A stretch of DNA of 64,000 nt, taken from positions 1 through 64,000 of the forward strand of contig DATJJE010000009.1 of the NCBI GenBank assembly GCA_035492455.1, read 5' to 3'. The DNA comes from Gp6-AA40 sp035492455 (GTDB lineage: Bacteria > Acidobacteriota > Vicinamibacteria > Vicinamibacterales > UBA2999). A model generated the notes under the pieces. The model had not been told where the DNA came from. It saw only the letters and a program-made list of their open reading frames with translations, and did no database searches. Position numbers and translations under genes: made by a program. Positions 51,724 to 59,782 of this stretch are shown here, piece by piece. How positions within the stretch are numbered: position 1 is the stretch's first letter; every line of letters begins with the position of its first letter.

Positions 51724-53811
51724 TCAACCAACTTCGATCAATCCAAACTGATCGTGCCAGCGTCGCTGGACGAACTGCAGCAGCTCGCCGCCAAGTCCGC
51801 CTTCGTCCACCAGCGTGCGCGCTTCCCGGTGCGCGGCTTCCATGATGTCGCGGTCGCGCACGAGATCGCCGGTCCTCAGCTTCGGCAGTCCTGATTGCCG
51901 CGTGCCGAAGAAATCTCCCGGCCCGCGCAGCTCGAGGTCCCGCTCGGCAATGGTGAAGCCGTTGTTCGTCTCCGCCATCGCCTTCAGCCGCTCGCGCGCG
52001 TCATCCGTCCACGGCGCCTGATACATCAGGATGCAGTGCGACTCCCACTCGCCGCGCCCGACGCGGCCGCGCAGTTGGTGCAACTGCGACAACCCGAAGC
52101 GCTCCGCATGCTCGACGACCATGATGGATGCGTTCGGGACGTCGACGCCGACTTCGACCACCGTCGTGGACACAAGGATGTGAATCTGCCCCGCCGAAAA
52201 CGCGTGCATCACCTTGTCCTTCGCGTCCTGCTTCATCCGTCCGTGCAGCAAGGCAACGCGATACGCGGGAAAAATCTCGGTCTGCAGGTGATCCGCCATC
52301 TCGGTCGCCGACTTCAGATCTATCTTCTCGGAGCCCTCGATCAGCGGATAGATGATGTAGGCCTGACGTCCCGCATCGAGCTGCTCACGAATGAGGTCGT
52401 AGATCTCGTCGCGGCGGGATTCGGGTTTCACCCATGTACGCACCGGCTTACGTCCGGGCGGCAGGTCCGGAATCTTCGACACGTCCAGCTCGCTGTAATC
52501 CGTCAACGCCAGCGTGCGCGGGATAGGCGTGGCCGTCATCAGCAGCACGTCCGGCCGCAGTCCCTTCGCGCGCAGAGCGGCGCGCTGCGCGACGCCGAAG
52601 CGATGCTGCTCGTCGATGACGACGAGACCCAGCTTGTGGAACTTGATCTGTTCCTGGACGAGCGCATGCGTGCCGACGATGAGATGCGTGCTGCCGCGCT
52701 CGATGTGCGCCCGCAGCGTGTGCTTGTCCAGTCCTGGAGTGCTGCCGGTCAGCACGTCGACGCGAAAGCGCGATTGTGACAGCAGTCGTGCGATGTTGCC
52801 GTAATGCTGCGCTGCAAGAATCTCGGTCGGCGCCATGAACGCCACCTGCAGACCGTTCTCCATGGCCACGATCGCGGCCAGCAGCGCGACGATCGTCTTA
52901 CCCGCGCCGACGTCGCCCTGCAGCAACCGGTTCATCGGCTGCGGCCGCAGCATGTCGTCGACGATCTCTTTCACCGCTTGCCGCTGGCCGGGCGTCAGCT
53001 TGAACGGCAGGATCTTCGCCGCCGACGAACGGATCCGATCGTCGACCTTCGGCACGTACGGTTTGAGCTCCATGCTCGTCGCGTGGCGGCGCCAGGCGTG
53101 GCCAATCTGAAAGAGAAAGAACTCCTCAAAGATCATCCGGCGCTGCGCCGGCGTGCGGAAGGCGTTCAGCTCGTCGACCTTCGCGTCGTTCGGCGGGAAG
53201 TGCGCCTCCTCCACCGCGACGCGCCGCGGCACGAGCATGAGACGCGCGCACATGTCCGGCGGCAGCAAGTCCGGAATCTCCGTCGGCAGCGTGTCGAGCG
53301 CTTGGCGCACGATGCGACGCTGCATGTTCGGCGTGACGGCGCCCGTCTTTTCGTAGAACGGGACGATGCGAGCGGTCTTCACCGATTCGAGGTCGTCCGA
53401 CATCAGCTCGTATTCGGGGTTCATGAAGTGCAGCCCGGTCGAGTCGAGCTTCACGTCCCCGAAGATGACGATCGAGAGATGCGGCTTGAGGATGTCCTGC
53501 AGGAACGCCTGATTCATCCACGTGCAGCGGATGGCACCGCTCGTGTCGCCGACCACCGCGTGAAAGATCTTGAAGCCGCGGCGGCGCGTCACTGCGAGAT
53601 GGGCACTCTTGATTTCGCCGAGGACCGCCGCACGCATACCCGGTCGAAGGGATGCGATCGGCTGCATGTGGCTGCGATCTTCGTAACGGAACGGAAGCCG
53701 GTAAAGCAGGTCCTCGACGGTGGCGAGCCCGGCGCGTTTGAGGTCCGCGGCTTTCCGCGGACCAACGCCTTTGAGGTACTGAAGCGGAGTCTCTAACGCG
53801 TCACTGGACAA
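51724..53811 (-). CDS. recG: ATP-dependent DNA helicase RecG
   Basis: 695 residues, full length. Wedge/OB domain near 60-170, helicase Walker A in GDVGAGKTIVALLAA, DEQH box VIDEQHRFGVAQ, motif VI QLRGRVGRG, and the C-terminal DFFGTRQSGLP. It remodels replication forks and Holliday junctions. Its start overlaps the preceding secreted-protein gene by 11 nt. Confidence 0.97.
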   Translation of the reverse strand: MSSDALETPLQYLKGVGPRKAADLKRAGLATVEDLLYRLPFRYEDRSHMQPIASLRPGMRAAVLGEIKSAHLAVTRRRGFKIFHAVVGDTSGAIRCTWMNQAFLQDILKPHLSIVIFGDVKLDSTGLHFMNPEYELMSDDLESVKTARIVPFYEKTGAVTPNMQRRIVRQALDTLPTEIPDLLPPDMCARLMLVPRRVAVEEAHFPPNDAKVDELNAFRTPAQRRMIFEEFFLFQIGHAWRRHATSMELKPYVPKVDDRIRSSAAKILPFKLTPGQRQAVKEIVDDMLRPQPMNRLLQGDVGAGKTIVALLAAIVAMENGLQVAFMAPTEILAAQHYGNIARLLSQSRFRVDVLTGSTPGLDKHTLRAHIERGSTHLIVGTHALVQEQIKFHKLGLVVIDEQHRFGVAQRAALRAKGLRPDVLLMTATPIPRTLALTDYSELDVSKIPDLPPGRKPVRTWVKPESRRDEIYDLIREQLDAGRQAYIIYPLIEGSEKIDLKSATEMADHLQTEIFPAYRVALLHGRMKQDAKDKVMHAFSAGQIHILVSTTVVEVGVDVPNASIMVVEHAERFGLSQLHQLRGRVGRGEWESHCILMYQAPWTDDARERLKAMAETNNGFTIAERDLELRGPGDFFGTRQSGLPKLRTGDLVRDRDIMEAAHREARTLVDEGGLGGELLQFVQRRWHDQFGLIEVG

Positions 53812-54394
53812 TCACGGCCTGGCCGGCGCTGACATCAATCTGGCGAATCGACGCGGGCAGCTCGAAAGGATCGTCAATCTTCACGCCCTGCGGATGCGCT
53901 GGCGTGCGGGAGTAGTAGCTGACCATTTCCTGCAGGAAGGTTTTCGGCAGCGGCAGACCGGAGACGTCCGCGCTCTCGAGCTGGAAGTTGCCGACACCGT
54001 TGCTGGTACGCAGCGTGCCGGACACGTTCACCGGCACCTTGCCCCCCACAAGACTCCAGACATCGAAGGTGCCGCCGCTCTGCTTTTTCTTCGCGATAGC
54101 GTCGAGATCGACGATGGCCTGTCCCGCGACTTTGCCGTTGCCCACCAGCGTGATGCGCGGCTCGGCGACACCGGACGGGAGAAGCGGTTTGGCGCTGTAA
54201 GCGAACCACGAGTTCAGCTCGTTCTCGCTCACCGGCGTCCGTTTCGTGCCAGGCTGCTGAACGCGGTCGCCCTGAACGACGATTTGCTGGACCTTGCGCG
54301 AGAAAAGATCCGCCTGCTGCTTGGAAAGCGTGGCGGCTTCGACCGTAGCCAGGGCGAGAACAACGCCCGCAATCGTGGCGATTCGTGCGGTCAT
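53801..54394 (-). CDS. Secreted conserved hypothetical protein
   Basis: 197 residues from ATG 54394 with GGAG 8 nt upstream. A signal peptide is MTARIATIAGVVLALATVEA. The mature protein is beta-rich (VAEPRITLVGNGKVAGQAIV; VPVNVSGTLRTSNGVGNFQL; PLPKTFLQEMVSYY) and has the look of a LptC/AsmA-like or DUF2993-type lipid-binding beta layer, but I cannot assign a family. It overlaps recG and heads its operon. Confidence 0.75.
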   Translation of the reverse strand: MTARIATIAGVVLALATVEAATLSKQQADLFSRKVQQIVVQGDRVQQPGTKRTPVSENELNSWFAYSAKPLLPSGVAEPRITLVGNGKVAGQAIVDLDAIAKKKQSGGTFDVWSLVGGKVPVNVSGTLRTSNGVGNFQLESADVSGLPLPKTFLQEMVSYYSRTPAHPQGVKIDDPFELPASIRQIDVSAGQAVIVQ

Positions 54395-54432
54395 GCTGCT
54401 AACTCCGGGGCTGGCTGGTCTTGAGTGTAAGG

Positions 54433-54465
54433 CCCAAACTCCAAATCCCAAACCCCAAATCCCGA
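54433..54465. repeat. Low-complexity CCAAATCCC-type spacer repeat
   Basis: Three imperfect units of CCAAACTCCAAATCCC upstream of the recG operon. No coding potential. Confidence 0.55.
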
Positions 54466-54494
54466 GGTAATCCTGCCTTTGACAAACCCATCAC

Positions 54495-54686
54495 TTATCG
54501 CTTCCGACACATCTGCATGTGCGCTTCCACTAATGACTTCTGTTGATCAACGAGCTTCCGCTCCGCATCGATGGCTTCGCCCAGCGCGTTGTAGTCCCCT
54601 GCCCTCAACGCAGCGGTGCCCTTGGCGTGGATAGCTCTGAACTCTTTCCGCAGTCGCCTCAGTGTTTCTACCGGACCCTTTTCCAT
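54495..54686 (-). CDS. Small helical protein (candidate)
   Basis: 63 residues from ATG 54686: EKGPVETLRRLRKEFRAIHA then KGTAALRAGDYNALGEAIDA and ERKLVDQQKSLVEAHMQM. Two amphipathic helices joined by an RAGDYN turn, with strong Glu/Lys/Arg patterning. No family recognised. The frame is antisense to nothing obvious, and the composition looks protein-like. Confidence 0.5.
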   Translation of the reverse strand: MEKGPVETLRRLRKEFRAIHAKGTAALRAGDYNALGEAIDAERKLVDQQKSLVEAHMQMCRKR

Positions 54687-54747
54687 CTCGGCAGGCCTCG
54701 TGCAAAATTGAACAGCTCGGGTTCGCGGCTGGCGATAGCCTCTCGTC

Positions 54748-54939
54748 ATGCCCGACACTGCTGAACGCCTCAACAACCTCAATCTGCGACTGCAAGCGCT
54801 CGTCGCTGAGAACGATGCGTTGCGGAAACGGTGGGCGGCGGCGGCCACCGCAGCGCAACGATGGCCGGACATGAATCTCGCGACCCAACTTTTTGTGAGT
54901 CTCCAGCCCGTCTCAAAAATGCTCGACCGCGACCATTAG
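54748..54939 (+). CDS. Small coiled-coil protein (candidate)
   Basis: 63 residues: a heptad-like start (ERLNNLNLRLQALVAENDAL) with Leu/Asn spacing, then an Ala-rich stretch. It is divergent from the minus-strand ORF at 54686, with 61 bp between. No clear ribosome site. Could be spurious; its place in an otherwise empty 700-bp gap before lexA supports listing it. Confidence 0.38.
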   Translation: MPDTAERLNNLNLRLQALVAENDALRKRWAAAATAAQRWPDMNLATQLFVSLQPVSKMLDRDH

Positions 54940-54981
54940 CGCTCCTTGCCGCCTTGCCGGGCCATTCATAGGCGTAGCTGC

Positions 54982-54997
54982 CCGCCACCTTTGGCGG
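54982..54997 (+). other. Hairpin CCGCCA / TGGCGG
   Basis: A 6-bp stem with 4-nt loop 43 bp after the 54748 ORF. No T-run; possible weak terminator. Confidence 0.3.
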
Positions 54998-55006
54998 TAC
55001 ACGGGA

Positions 55007-55024
55007 CTATTTACCCTATTTACC
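55007..55024. repeat. Perfect 9-bp tandem repeat upstream of lexA
   Basis: CTATTTACC twice in a row, 8 bp upstream of the lexA -35. Confidence 0.65.
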
Positions 55025-55031
55025 ATCCCGA

Positions 55032-55061
55032 TTGATTTTCGCCTTCTGTTCGCATTATAGT
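55032..55061 (+). promoter_or_regulatory. lexA promoter
   Basis: -35 TTGATT (55032-55037), 18-bp spacer, -10 TATAGT (55056-55061). ATG 55105 is 43 nt downstream. Confidence 0.6.
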
Positions 55062-55062
55062 C

Positions 55063-55084
55063 TGCGCTCGTCGTGCGCTCGTCG
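55063..55084. repeat. Perfect 11-bp tandem repeat at the lexA start site
   Basis: TGCGCTCGTCG twice in a row immediately after the -10; may be an operator element. Confidence 0.6.
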
Positions 55085-55104
55085 ACCTCAACAGGAGGAA
55101 TGAA

Positions 55105-55710
55105 ATGCTCCCGCTCACCAAACGGCAGCGTGAAATCCTCGACTACCTGAACGAGTTCATCCAGCACCACGGCTACGCGCCGAGCCTGGAGGAAATCGGA
55201 CGCCGCTTCAACCTCTCTTCGCTGGCGACGGTGCACAAGCATCTATCAAACCTGCAGGAGAAGGGGTTCATTCGCCGTGCCTGGAACCGCAGCCGCTCGG
55301 TCGAACTTGTACCGACGCGCTCCGGTGGACGCGCGCTGGAATTGCCGCTGCTCGGCTTCGTCGCGGCCGGCGCGCCCATCGAAGCGGTTGCGGGTAACGA
55401 AACGATCGCCGTCCCCGAGACGCTCGCGGGCAAACGCGACTCCTACGTCCTCCGCGTCAAGGGCGATTCGATGATCGACGAGCAGATTCGCGATGGCGAC
55501 TTCGTCATCGTCGAAGATCGCAAGATGGCCGACAACGGCGAGATGGTCATCGCGCTGCTCGGCGGCACGGACGTGACGCTGAAGAAGTTCTATCGTGAGA
55601 ACGGGCGCGTTCGTCTGCAGCCGGCCAACCCGGCGATGCAGCCGATCATGACGGATGCGGACAATGTCCAGGTCCAGGGCGTGGTCGTCGGGGTGATGCG
55701 GAAGTACTGA
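55105..55710 (+). CDS. lexA: LexA SOS repressor
   Basis: 201 residues. Winged HTH (SLEEIGRRFNLSSLATVHKH, residues 27-46) and the S24 autoprotease: cleavage site A88-G89 (VAAGAP), nucleophile S122 (GDSMID) and base K160 (TLKKFYR). RecA-bound ssDNA triggers self-cleavage. AGGAGGA precedes ATG. Tandem repeats flank its promoter, suggesting a clade-specific operator. It is followed by DUF3467 and nth genes, which may share the SOS regulon. Confidence 0.95.
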   Translation: MLPLTKRQREILDYLNEFIQHHGYAPSLEEIGRRFNLSSLATVHKHLSNLQEKGFIRRAWNRSRSVELVPTRSGGRALELPLLGFVAAGAPIEAVAGNETIAVPETLAGKRDSYVLRVKGDSMIDEQIRDGDFVIVEDRKMADNGEMVIALLGGTDVTLKKFYRENGRVRLQPANPAMQPIMTDADNVQVQGVVVGVMRKY

Positions 55711-55712
55711 CG

Positions 55713-55718
55713 TAGTAT
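55713..55718 (+). promoter_or_regulatory. -10 box (TAGTAT) for the DUF3467 gene
   Basis: TAGTAT with 8 nt to ATG 55727. Leaderless spacing. Confidence 0.4.
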
Positions 55719-55726
55719 TGGCCTCT

Positions 55727-56053
55727 ATGGCCGATGAGACTCCACAGCGCAAGCAGATCAACTTCACCATCGTTCCCGACGATCAGCCCGGCGAGCCGCG
55801 CACCTACGCGAACTTCTGCTCGATCGCGCACACGCCCTTCGATTTCACCCTCACCTTCTGCGAGGTGATGCCGCTCTCCGAGAAGGAGCTGCGCGAGGCC
55901 GAGGCCGATCACATCGTCCGCGCACCGGTGCGGGCCCGCGTCGTCGTCCCCGTGCAGTTCGTCCCGAATCTGGTCGCCGCGCTGCAGGAACACATGCGCG
56001 TCTTTTCAGAGTCTTATTCGAATGTGGGCTGGTCTAAAGGTCCCGTGCACTAA
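55727..56053 (+). CDS. DUF3467 family protein
   Basis: 108 residues from ATG 55727. DUF3467 core: RKQINFTIVPDDQPGEPRTY then ANFCSIAHTPFDFTLTFCEV and RARVVVPVQFVPNLVAALQE. Function unknown; often near DNA-repair or chromosome genes. It lies between lexA and nth, with no gap to nth. Confidence 0.88.
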   Translation: MADETPQRKQINFTIVPDDQPGEPRTYANFCSIAHTPFDFTLTFCEVMPLSEKELREAEADHIVRAPVRARVVVPVQFVPNLVAALQEHMRVFSESYSNVGWSKGPVH

Positions 56054-56758
56054 GTGAAGTCCGCCAGAACCACGAAACGCATCATCGACACCCTTGCGCA
56101 GCAGCATCCGAATGCGGACACCGAGCTGAATTACCGCAACGCATTCGAGCTGCTGGTCGCCACCATCCTATCGGCGCAATCCACTGACGTGCGCGTGAAC
56201 ATGGTCACGCCGGCGCTGTTCAAGAAGTACTCCGATGCGCACGCGCTTGCGAAAGCAACGCCGAAGGATCTCGAATCGATCATCAAGTCGACCGGTTTCT
56301 TCAATCAGAAAGGAAAAGCGCTCGTCGGCGCGGCGCAGCAACTGGTGGCGGAACATGGGGGCGAAGTGCCCGCCGACATGGACAAGCTGACGAAGCTGCC
56401 CGGTGTCGGCCGCAAGACGGCCAACGTGGTTCTCGGCCACGCGCTCGGTGTGCCGGGCCTTCCCGTCGATCGGCATGTTCTTCGAGTGTCGAACCGCATC
56501 GGCATCGCGGAAGGGGACGATCCCGTCAAGGTCGAGGATCAGTTGTGCCGGGCGCTGCCCAAAGAGATGTGGACTCTCGCCTCCGATGTGCAGATCCTGC
56601 ACGGCCGCCGCATCTGCAAGCCGAAGCCACTGTGCGATCAATGTTCGGTCCGTGAGGATTGTGATTATTTCCGGCTGGTGATCGCCCGCGGACCTGATAA
56701 GGTCCGCGCCGCTCGGATCAAGAGTGACACGCGACAAATTCGAAAAGCTCGTCGCTGA
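56054..56758 (+). CDS. nth: Endonuclease III
   Basis: 234 residues from GTG 56054, directly after the DUF3467 stop. HhH-GPD with catalytic K121 (LPGVGRKTA) and D139 (VDRHVLRVSNR). The Fe-S Cys are C188-x5-C194-x2-C197-x5-C203, one residue shorter than the usual C-x6-C first gap. It removes oxidised pyrimidines. The C-terminal tail (IARGPDKVRAARIKS) is encoded by a palindromic repeat. Confidence 0.94.
   Translation: MKSARTTKRIIDTLAQQHPNADTELNYRNAFELLVATILSAQSTDVRVNMVTPALFKKYSDAHALAKATPKDLESIIKSTGFFNQKGKALVGAAQQLVAEHGGEVPADMDKLTKLPGVGRKTANVVLGHALGVPGLPVDRHVLRVSNRIGIAEGDDPVKVEDQLCRALPKEMWTLASDVQILHGRRICKPKPLCDQCSVREDCDYFRLVIARGPDKVRAARIKSDTRQIRKARR
56684..56709. repeat. Palindromic repeat in the nth 3' end
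   Basis: GCCCGCGGACCTGATAAGGT then CCGCGC. Encodes the ARGPDKVRA segment of Nth. Confidence 0.65.
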
Positions 56759-57116
56759 GGCCATCACCCTCATCCCGAAACGTTTTCGCCGCGAGATGAC
56801 GAACATCGCCGTCGTCGTCGAGGACGAACCGAGCGCGGAGCTGCTCGAAGAGATGGAGATCGAGCCGCCTGATTCGCTGTACGGCCTCTATCAGGGCACG
56901 CCGCTCACCGAACGGACATGGGGTTACGGTAACGCGCTTCCGGATCGCGTCACGCTGTTCAAAACGATCATCGAGGAAGACTGCGACACCGACGATGACG
57001 TGCGCGATGCGATCGCGGAAACGCTGATTCACGAGGTGGGGCACTACTTCGGTCTGAGCGAAGAGGAAATCGAAGAAATCGAGGAGCGCTACTGGCGTGG
57101 CGAAACGCAAGACTAG
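56724..57116 (+). CDS. Zincin-like metallopeptidase family protein
   Basis: 130 residues from GTG 56724, overlapping nth by 35 nt. H103-E104-x2-H107 (LIHEVGHYFGL) is a zinc-metallopeptidase motif, preceded by acidic helices. Family members (DUF1025/zincin type) have no well-established substrate. It overlaps rsmA by 20 nt, so all three are translationally linked. Confidence 0.86.
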   Translation: MTRDKFEKLVAEAITLIPKRFRREMTNIAVVVEDEPSAELLEEMEIEPPDSLYGLYQGTPLTERTWGYGNALPDRVTLFKTIIEEDCDTDDDVRDAIAETLIHEVGHYFGLSEEEIEEIEERYWRGETQD

Positions 57117-57906
57117 CGCGAGACCGCGCAAGCGCTTCGGCCAGCATTTCCTCGAGCCGGCCTGGGTGACAAAGGTCATCGACGTGATTCATCCGACGAA
57201 AGACGACATCTTCCTCGAGATCGGACCCGGCCGTGGGGCGCTGACCCGTCCACTCGCTGCGCGCGCGGGTCGCGTCGTCGCCGTGGAAATCGACCGCGAT
57301 TTGGCCGCCGCACTGGAACGCGAGGCGGTTCCAAACGTGCGCGTTATCCAATCGGATTTCCTGGCTGTGAACCTTGGTGTGGCACTCAGCGGCGAGGCCC
57401 GGCCGCTCCGCGTCGCGGGCAATCTTCCTTACAACGTCTCCTCACCGATCCTGTTCATGCTTCTCCAGGCCGCAGACGATGGGCGTGCGCTGAGCGACGC
57501 CACCTTGATGCTGCAGAAGGAAGTAGCGGACCGTCTGGTCGCGAAACCAGGCGGAAGGGAGTACGGCGCGCTGTCAATTCAGGTTGCGATCGCGGCCGAC
57601 GTCGAGCGCCTTCTGACGCTGCCGCCCGGGGCTTTCCGGCCGCCGCCAAAGGTGACGTCAGCCGTGGTCCGGCTCCGCTTCCGCCCGCGCACGGTAGATG
57701 TCGGCGACCCGCGGGTGTTCGAGCGCATCGTGCGCGGTATGTTTCTGCAGCGGCGGAAGACGCTCGCCAACGCATTGCGGCCAGTGGCCGATTCGCTCGG
57801 TCGTGACGCCGCCCAACTGCTTGAGCAGGCGCAGGTTGACGGCCGTCTTCGTCCGGAGGCGCTCACCGTCGAGCAAATCGCCCGGCTGTCGAGAGCTGTG
57901 CTATAG
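57097..57906 (+). CDS. rsmA: 16S rRNA adenine dimethyltransferase (KsgA)
   Basis: 269 residues from GTG 57097. KRFGQHFLEPAWV, SAM motif EIGPGRGALTRPL and the target-base motif NLPYNVSSPIL are intact. It dimethylates A1518 and A1519 of 16S rRNA. The following 174-bp spacer holds two palindromic repeats and no gene. Confidence 0.96.
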   Translation: MAKRKTSARPRKRFGQHFLEPAWVTKVIDVIHPTKDDIFLEIGPGRGALTRPLAARAGRVVAVEIDRDLAAALEREAVPNVRVIQSDFLAVNLGVALSGEARPLRVAGNLPYNVSSPILFMLLQAADDGRALSDATLMLQKEVADRLVAKPGGREYGALSIQVAIAADVERLLTLPPGAFRPPPKVTSAVVRLRFRPRTVDVGDPRVFERIVRGMFLQRRKTLANALRPVADSLGRDAAQLLEQAQVDGRLRPEALTVEQIARLSRAVL

Positions 57907-58009
57907 TTTTTCGCGCAAGTCGTTGAGCCTTCCCGGTTTCCAGGCCTTCCCGGCGGCCTGAACTGCGCGAGATCGCGACCCCGCCAGGGGCGGATCCTGC
58001 GAACAGGGC

Positions 58010-58030
58010 GCGGACTGACAAGGTCCACGT
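58010..58030. repeat. Palindromic spacer repeat (degenerate)
   Basis: GCGGACTGACAAGGTCCACG in the rsmA/RNase J gap; same family as 56684. Confidence 0.5.
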
Positions 58031-58036
58031 TGCGTG

Positions 58037-58061
58037 CGTAGAGGCGGACCTTTAGGTCCGC
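58037..58061. repeat. Palindromic spacer repeat, GTAGAGGCGG type
   Basis: GTAGAGGCGGACCTTTAGGT then CCGC; a perfect 7-bp stem GCGGACC/GGTCCGC. It lies in the RNase J leader. Confidence 0.65.
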
Positions 58062-58080
58062 TAACAGAGCTGGGCTCCGA

Positions 58081-59778
58081 ATGAATCAGTCCGTCGTGCC
58101 GGACGTGTCTCCGGCCACGCTCGAAGTCGTCCCGCTGGGCGGCGTCGGCGAGTTCGGCATGAACATGATGGCCGTGTCGTGGGAGGACACCACAATCCTC
58201 GTCGACGCGGGCGTGATGTTTCCCGACCCCGATCAACTGGGCGTCGATCTGATCATTCCGGACTTCACATACGTCGAGGCGCGGCGCGACAAAGTGAAGG
58301 CGCTCGTGCTGACGCACGGCCACGAGGATCACATCGGTGCCGTGCCGCACGTGCTGCCAATGTTCGACGGTCCGGTCTACGGTACCGCGATGACGCTGGC
58401 GCTGGTCGAGCCGAAGCTCGAGGAGCACCAAATCGACGCCAAGAACCGGCTGAAGACCATCAAGCCGCGCGACCGCGTAACGATCGGCCCGTTCACGATC
58501 GAGTTCATCCGGGTGACGCACAGCATGCCGGATTGTGTGGCGCTTGCCATCACGACGCCGGCAGGCGTGATGATTCACACCGGCGACTTCAAGATCGATC
58601 AGACGCCGATCGACGGCGAGCACTTCGATCTGCACCGCTTTGCGGAACTGGGCGCCAAGGGCGTGCTGGTCCTATTTGCCGACAGCACCAACATCGATCG
58701 GCGGGGTTTCACCGGTCCCGAGATCGAGGTCATCGAGGCGTTCGAGGAGATCTTCACGAGCACGCAGGGCAAGCTCGTGGTCGCCACCTTTTCGTCGAGC
58801 ATCTACCGGATGCAGGTCCTGGTCGACCTGGCGGCGCAGTTCGATCGCAAGGTGGCGTTTGTCGGACGGAGCATCGTGCAGAACGCCGAGATCGCGCAGC
58901 GGCTCGGCTACCTGCGGATTCCGACGGGAGTGCAGATACGCGACAGCGACGTGCAGAATTACGCCTCGCAGGATGTGCTCTGTGTGACCACCGGATCGCA
59001 GGGCGAACCGCAGGCTGCTCTGCCGCGCATTGCCGTCGACGACCATCGCTTCGTGAAGCTCGGGCCCGACGACACCGTCGTCCTGTCGGCGCGCGCCATT
59101 CCAGGCAACGAGAAGGCGATTGCGCGCGTCATGAGCCACGTGGCACGCCGCGGCGCCGACGTCGTAACCGATGCGATGAAGCACGTGCATGTCTCCGGCC
59201 ACGGAAGCGCTGAGGAGCTCAAGCTGGTGCTATCGCTGGTCCGGCCGCGTTACTTCGTGCCGGTGCACGGCGAATACCGGCAGCTGTCGCAGCACGCGCG
59301 CGTCGCGAAACGCGTGATGAGCGGCGCCGAGCATAAGCTGCAGGTGCTGCTGGCCGAGAATGGCGACGTCATCCAGTTCGACTCGCGCGGCGCACGCATT
59401 GCGGACAAAGTGCCTGCCGGGCGGGTGCTGATCGACGTGACGAGGGTTGGCGAGGTCGGTGACGAAGTGCTTCGCGACCGCCGTCATCTCGCCGGCGATG
59501 GCGTGATCGTGGCGGTCGTCGCCATCAACCGCCAGGCCGGTACCCTGGTTGGGGCGCCGGAGATCGTCACGCGTGGCTTCGTCGTCAGCGAGGACGAAGC
59601 CGAGGCGCTCTTCAAGGATGCGGCGATCGTCATCGCCGAGTGCATTGCCATCACGAGCGTCGAAGAGCGTGCGGATCAGGGATTGATGACCGAGAAACTG
59701 CGCGCCGAGCTGCGCCGGTTTTTCAAGAAGCGGTCGGGACGACGGCCGCTCGTGCTGCCGGTGTTGATGGAGATCTGA
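58081..59778 (+). CDS. rnj: Ribonuclease J
   Basis: 565 residues. MBL metal motif HGHEDHIGA, beta-CASP domain (FIRVTHSMPDCVALAITTPA; STNIDRRGFTGPE) and the C-terminal RNase J domain ending RSGRRPLVLPVLMEI. It is a 5'-3' exo/endoribonuclease in mRNA decay and rRNA maturation. It is followed 4 bp later by ftsK. Confidence 0.95.
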   Translation: MNQSVVPDVSPATLEVVPLGGVGEFGMNMMAVSWEDTTILVDAGVMFPDPDQLGVDLIIPDFTYVEARRDKVKALVLTHGHEDHIGAVPHVLPMFDGPVYGTAMTLALVEPKLEEHQIDAKNRLKTIKPRDRVTIGPFTIEFIRVTHSMPDCVALAITTPAGVMIHTGDFKIDQTPIDGEHFDLHRFAELGAKGVLVLFADSTNIDRRGFTGPEIEVIEAFEEIFTSTQGKLVVATFSSSIYRMQVLVDLAAQFDRKVAFVGRSIVQNAEIAQRLGYLRIPTGVQIRDSDVQNYASQDVLCVTTGSQGEPQAALPRIAVDDHRFVKLGPDDTVVLSARAIPGNEKAIARVMSHVARRGADVVTDAMKHVHVSGHGSAEELKLVLSLVRPRYFVPVHGEYRQLSQHARVAKRVMSGAEHKLQVLLAENGDVIQFDSRGARIADKVPAGRVLIDVTRVGEVGDEVLRDRRHLAGDGVIVAVVAINRQAGTLVGAPEIVTRGFVVSEDEAEALFKDAAIVIAECIAITSVEERADQGLMTEKLRAELRRFFKKRSGRRPLVLPVLMEI

Positions 59779-59782
59779 CTGG

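Noticed and set aside
55025..55104. Classical LexA boxes (CTGT-N8-ACAG or GTTC-N7-GTTC) at lexA
   Set aside because: No copy matches; the nearest, GTTC-N7-AGTC, differs in two of four bases in one arm.
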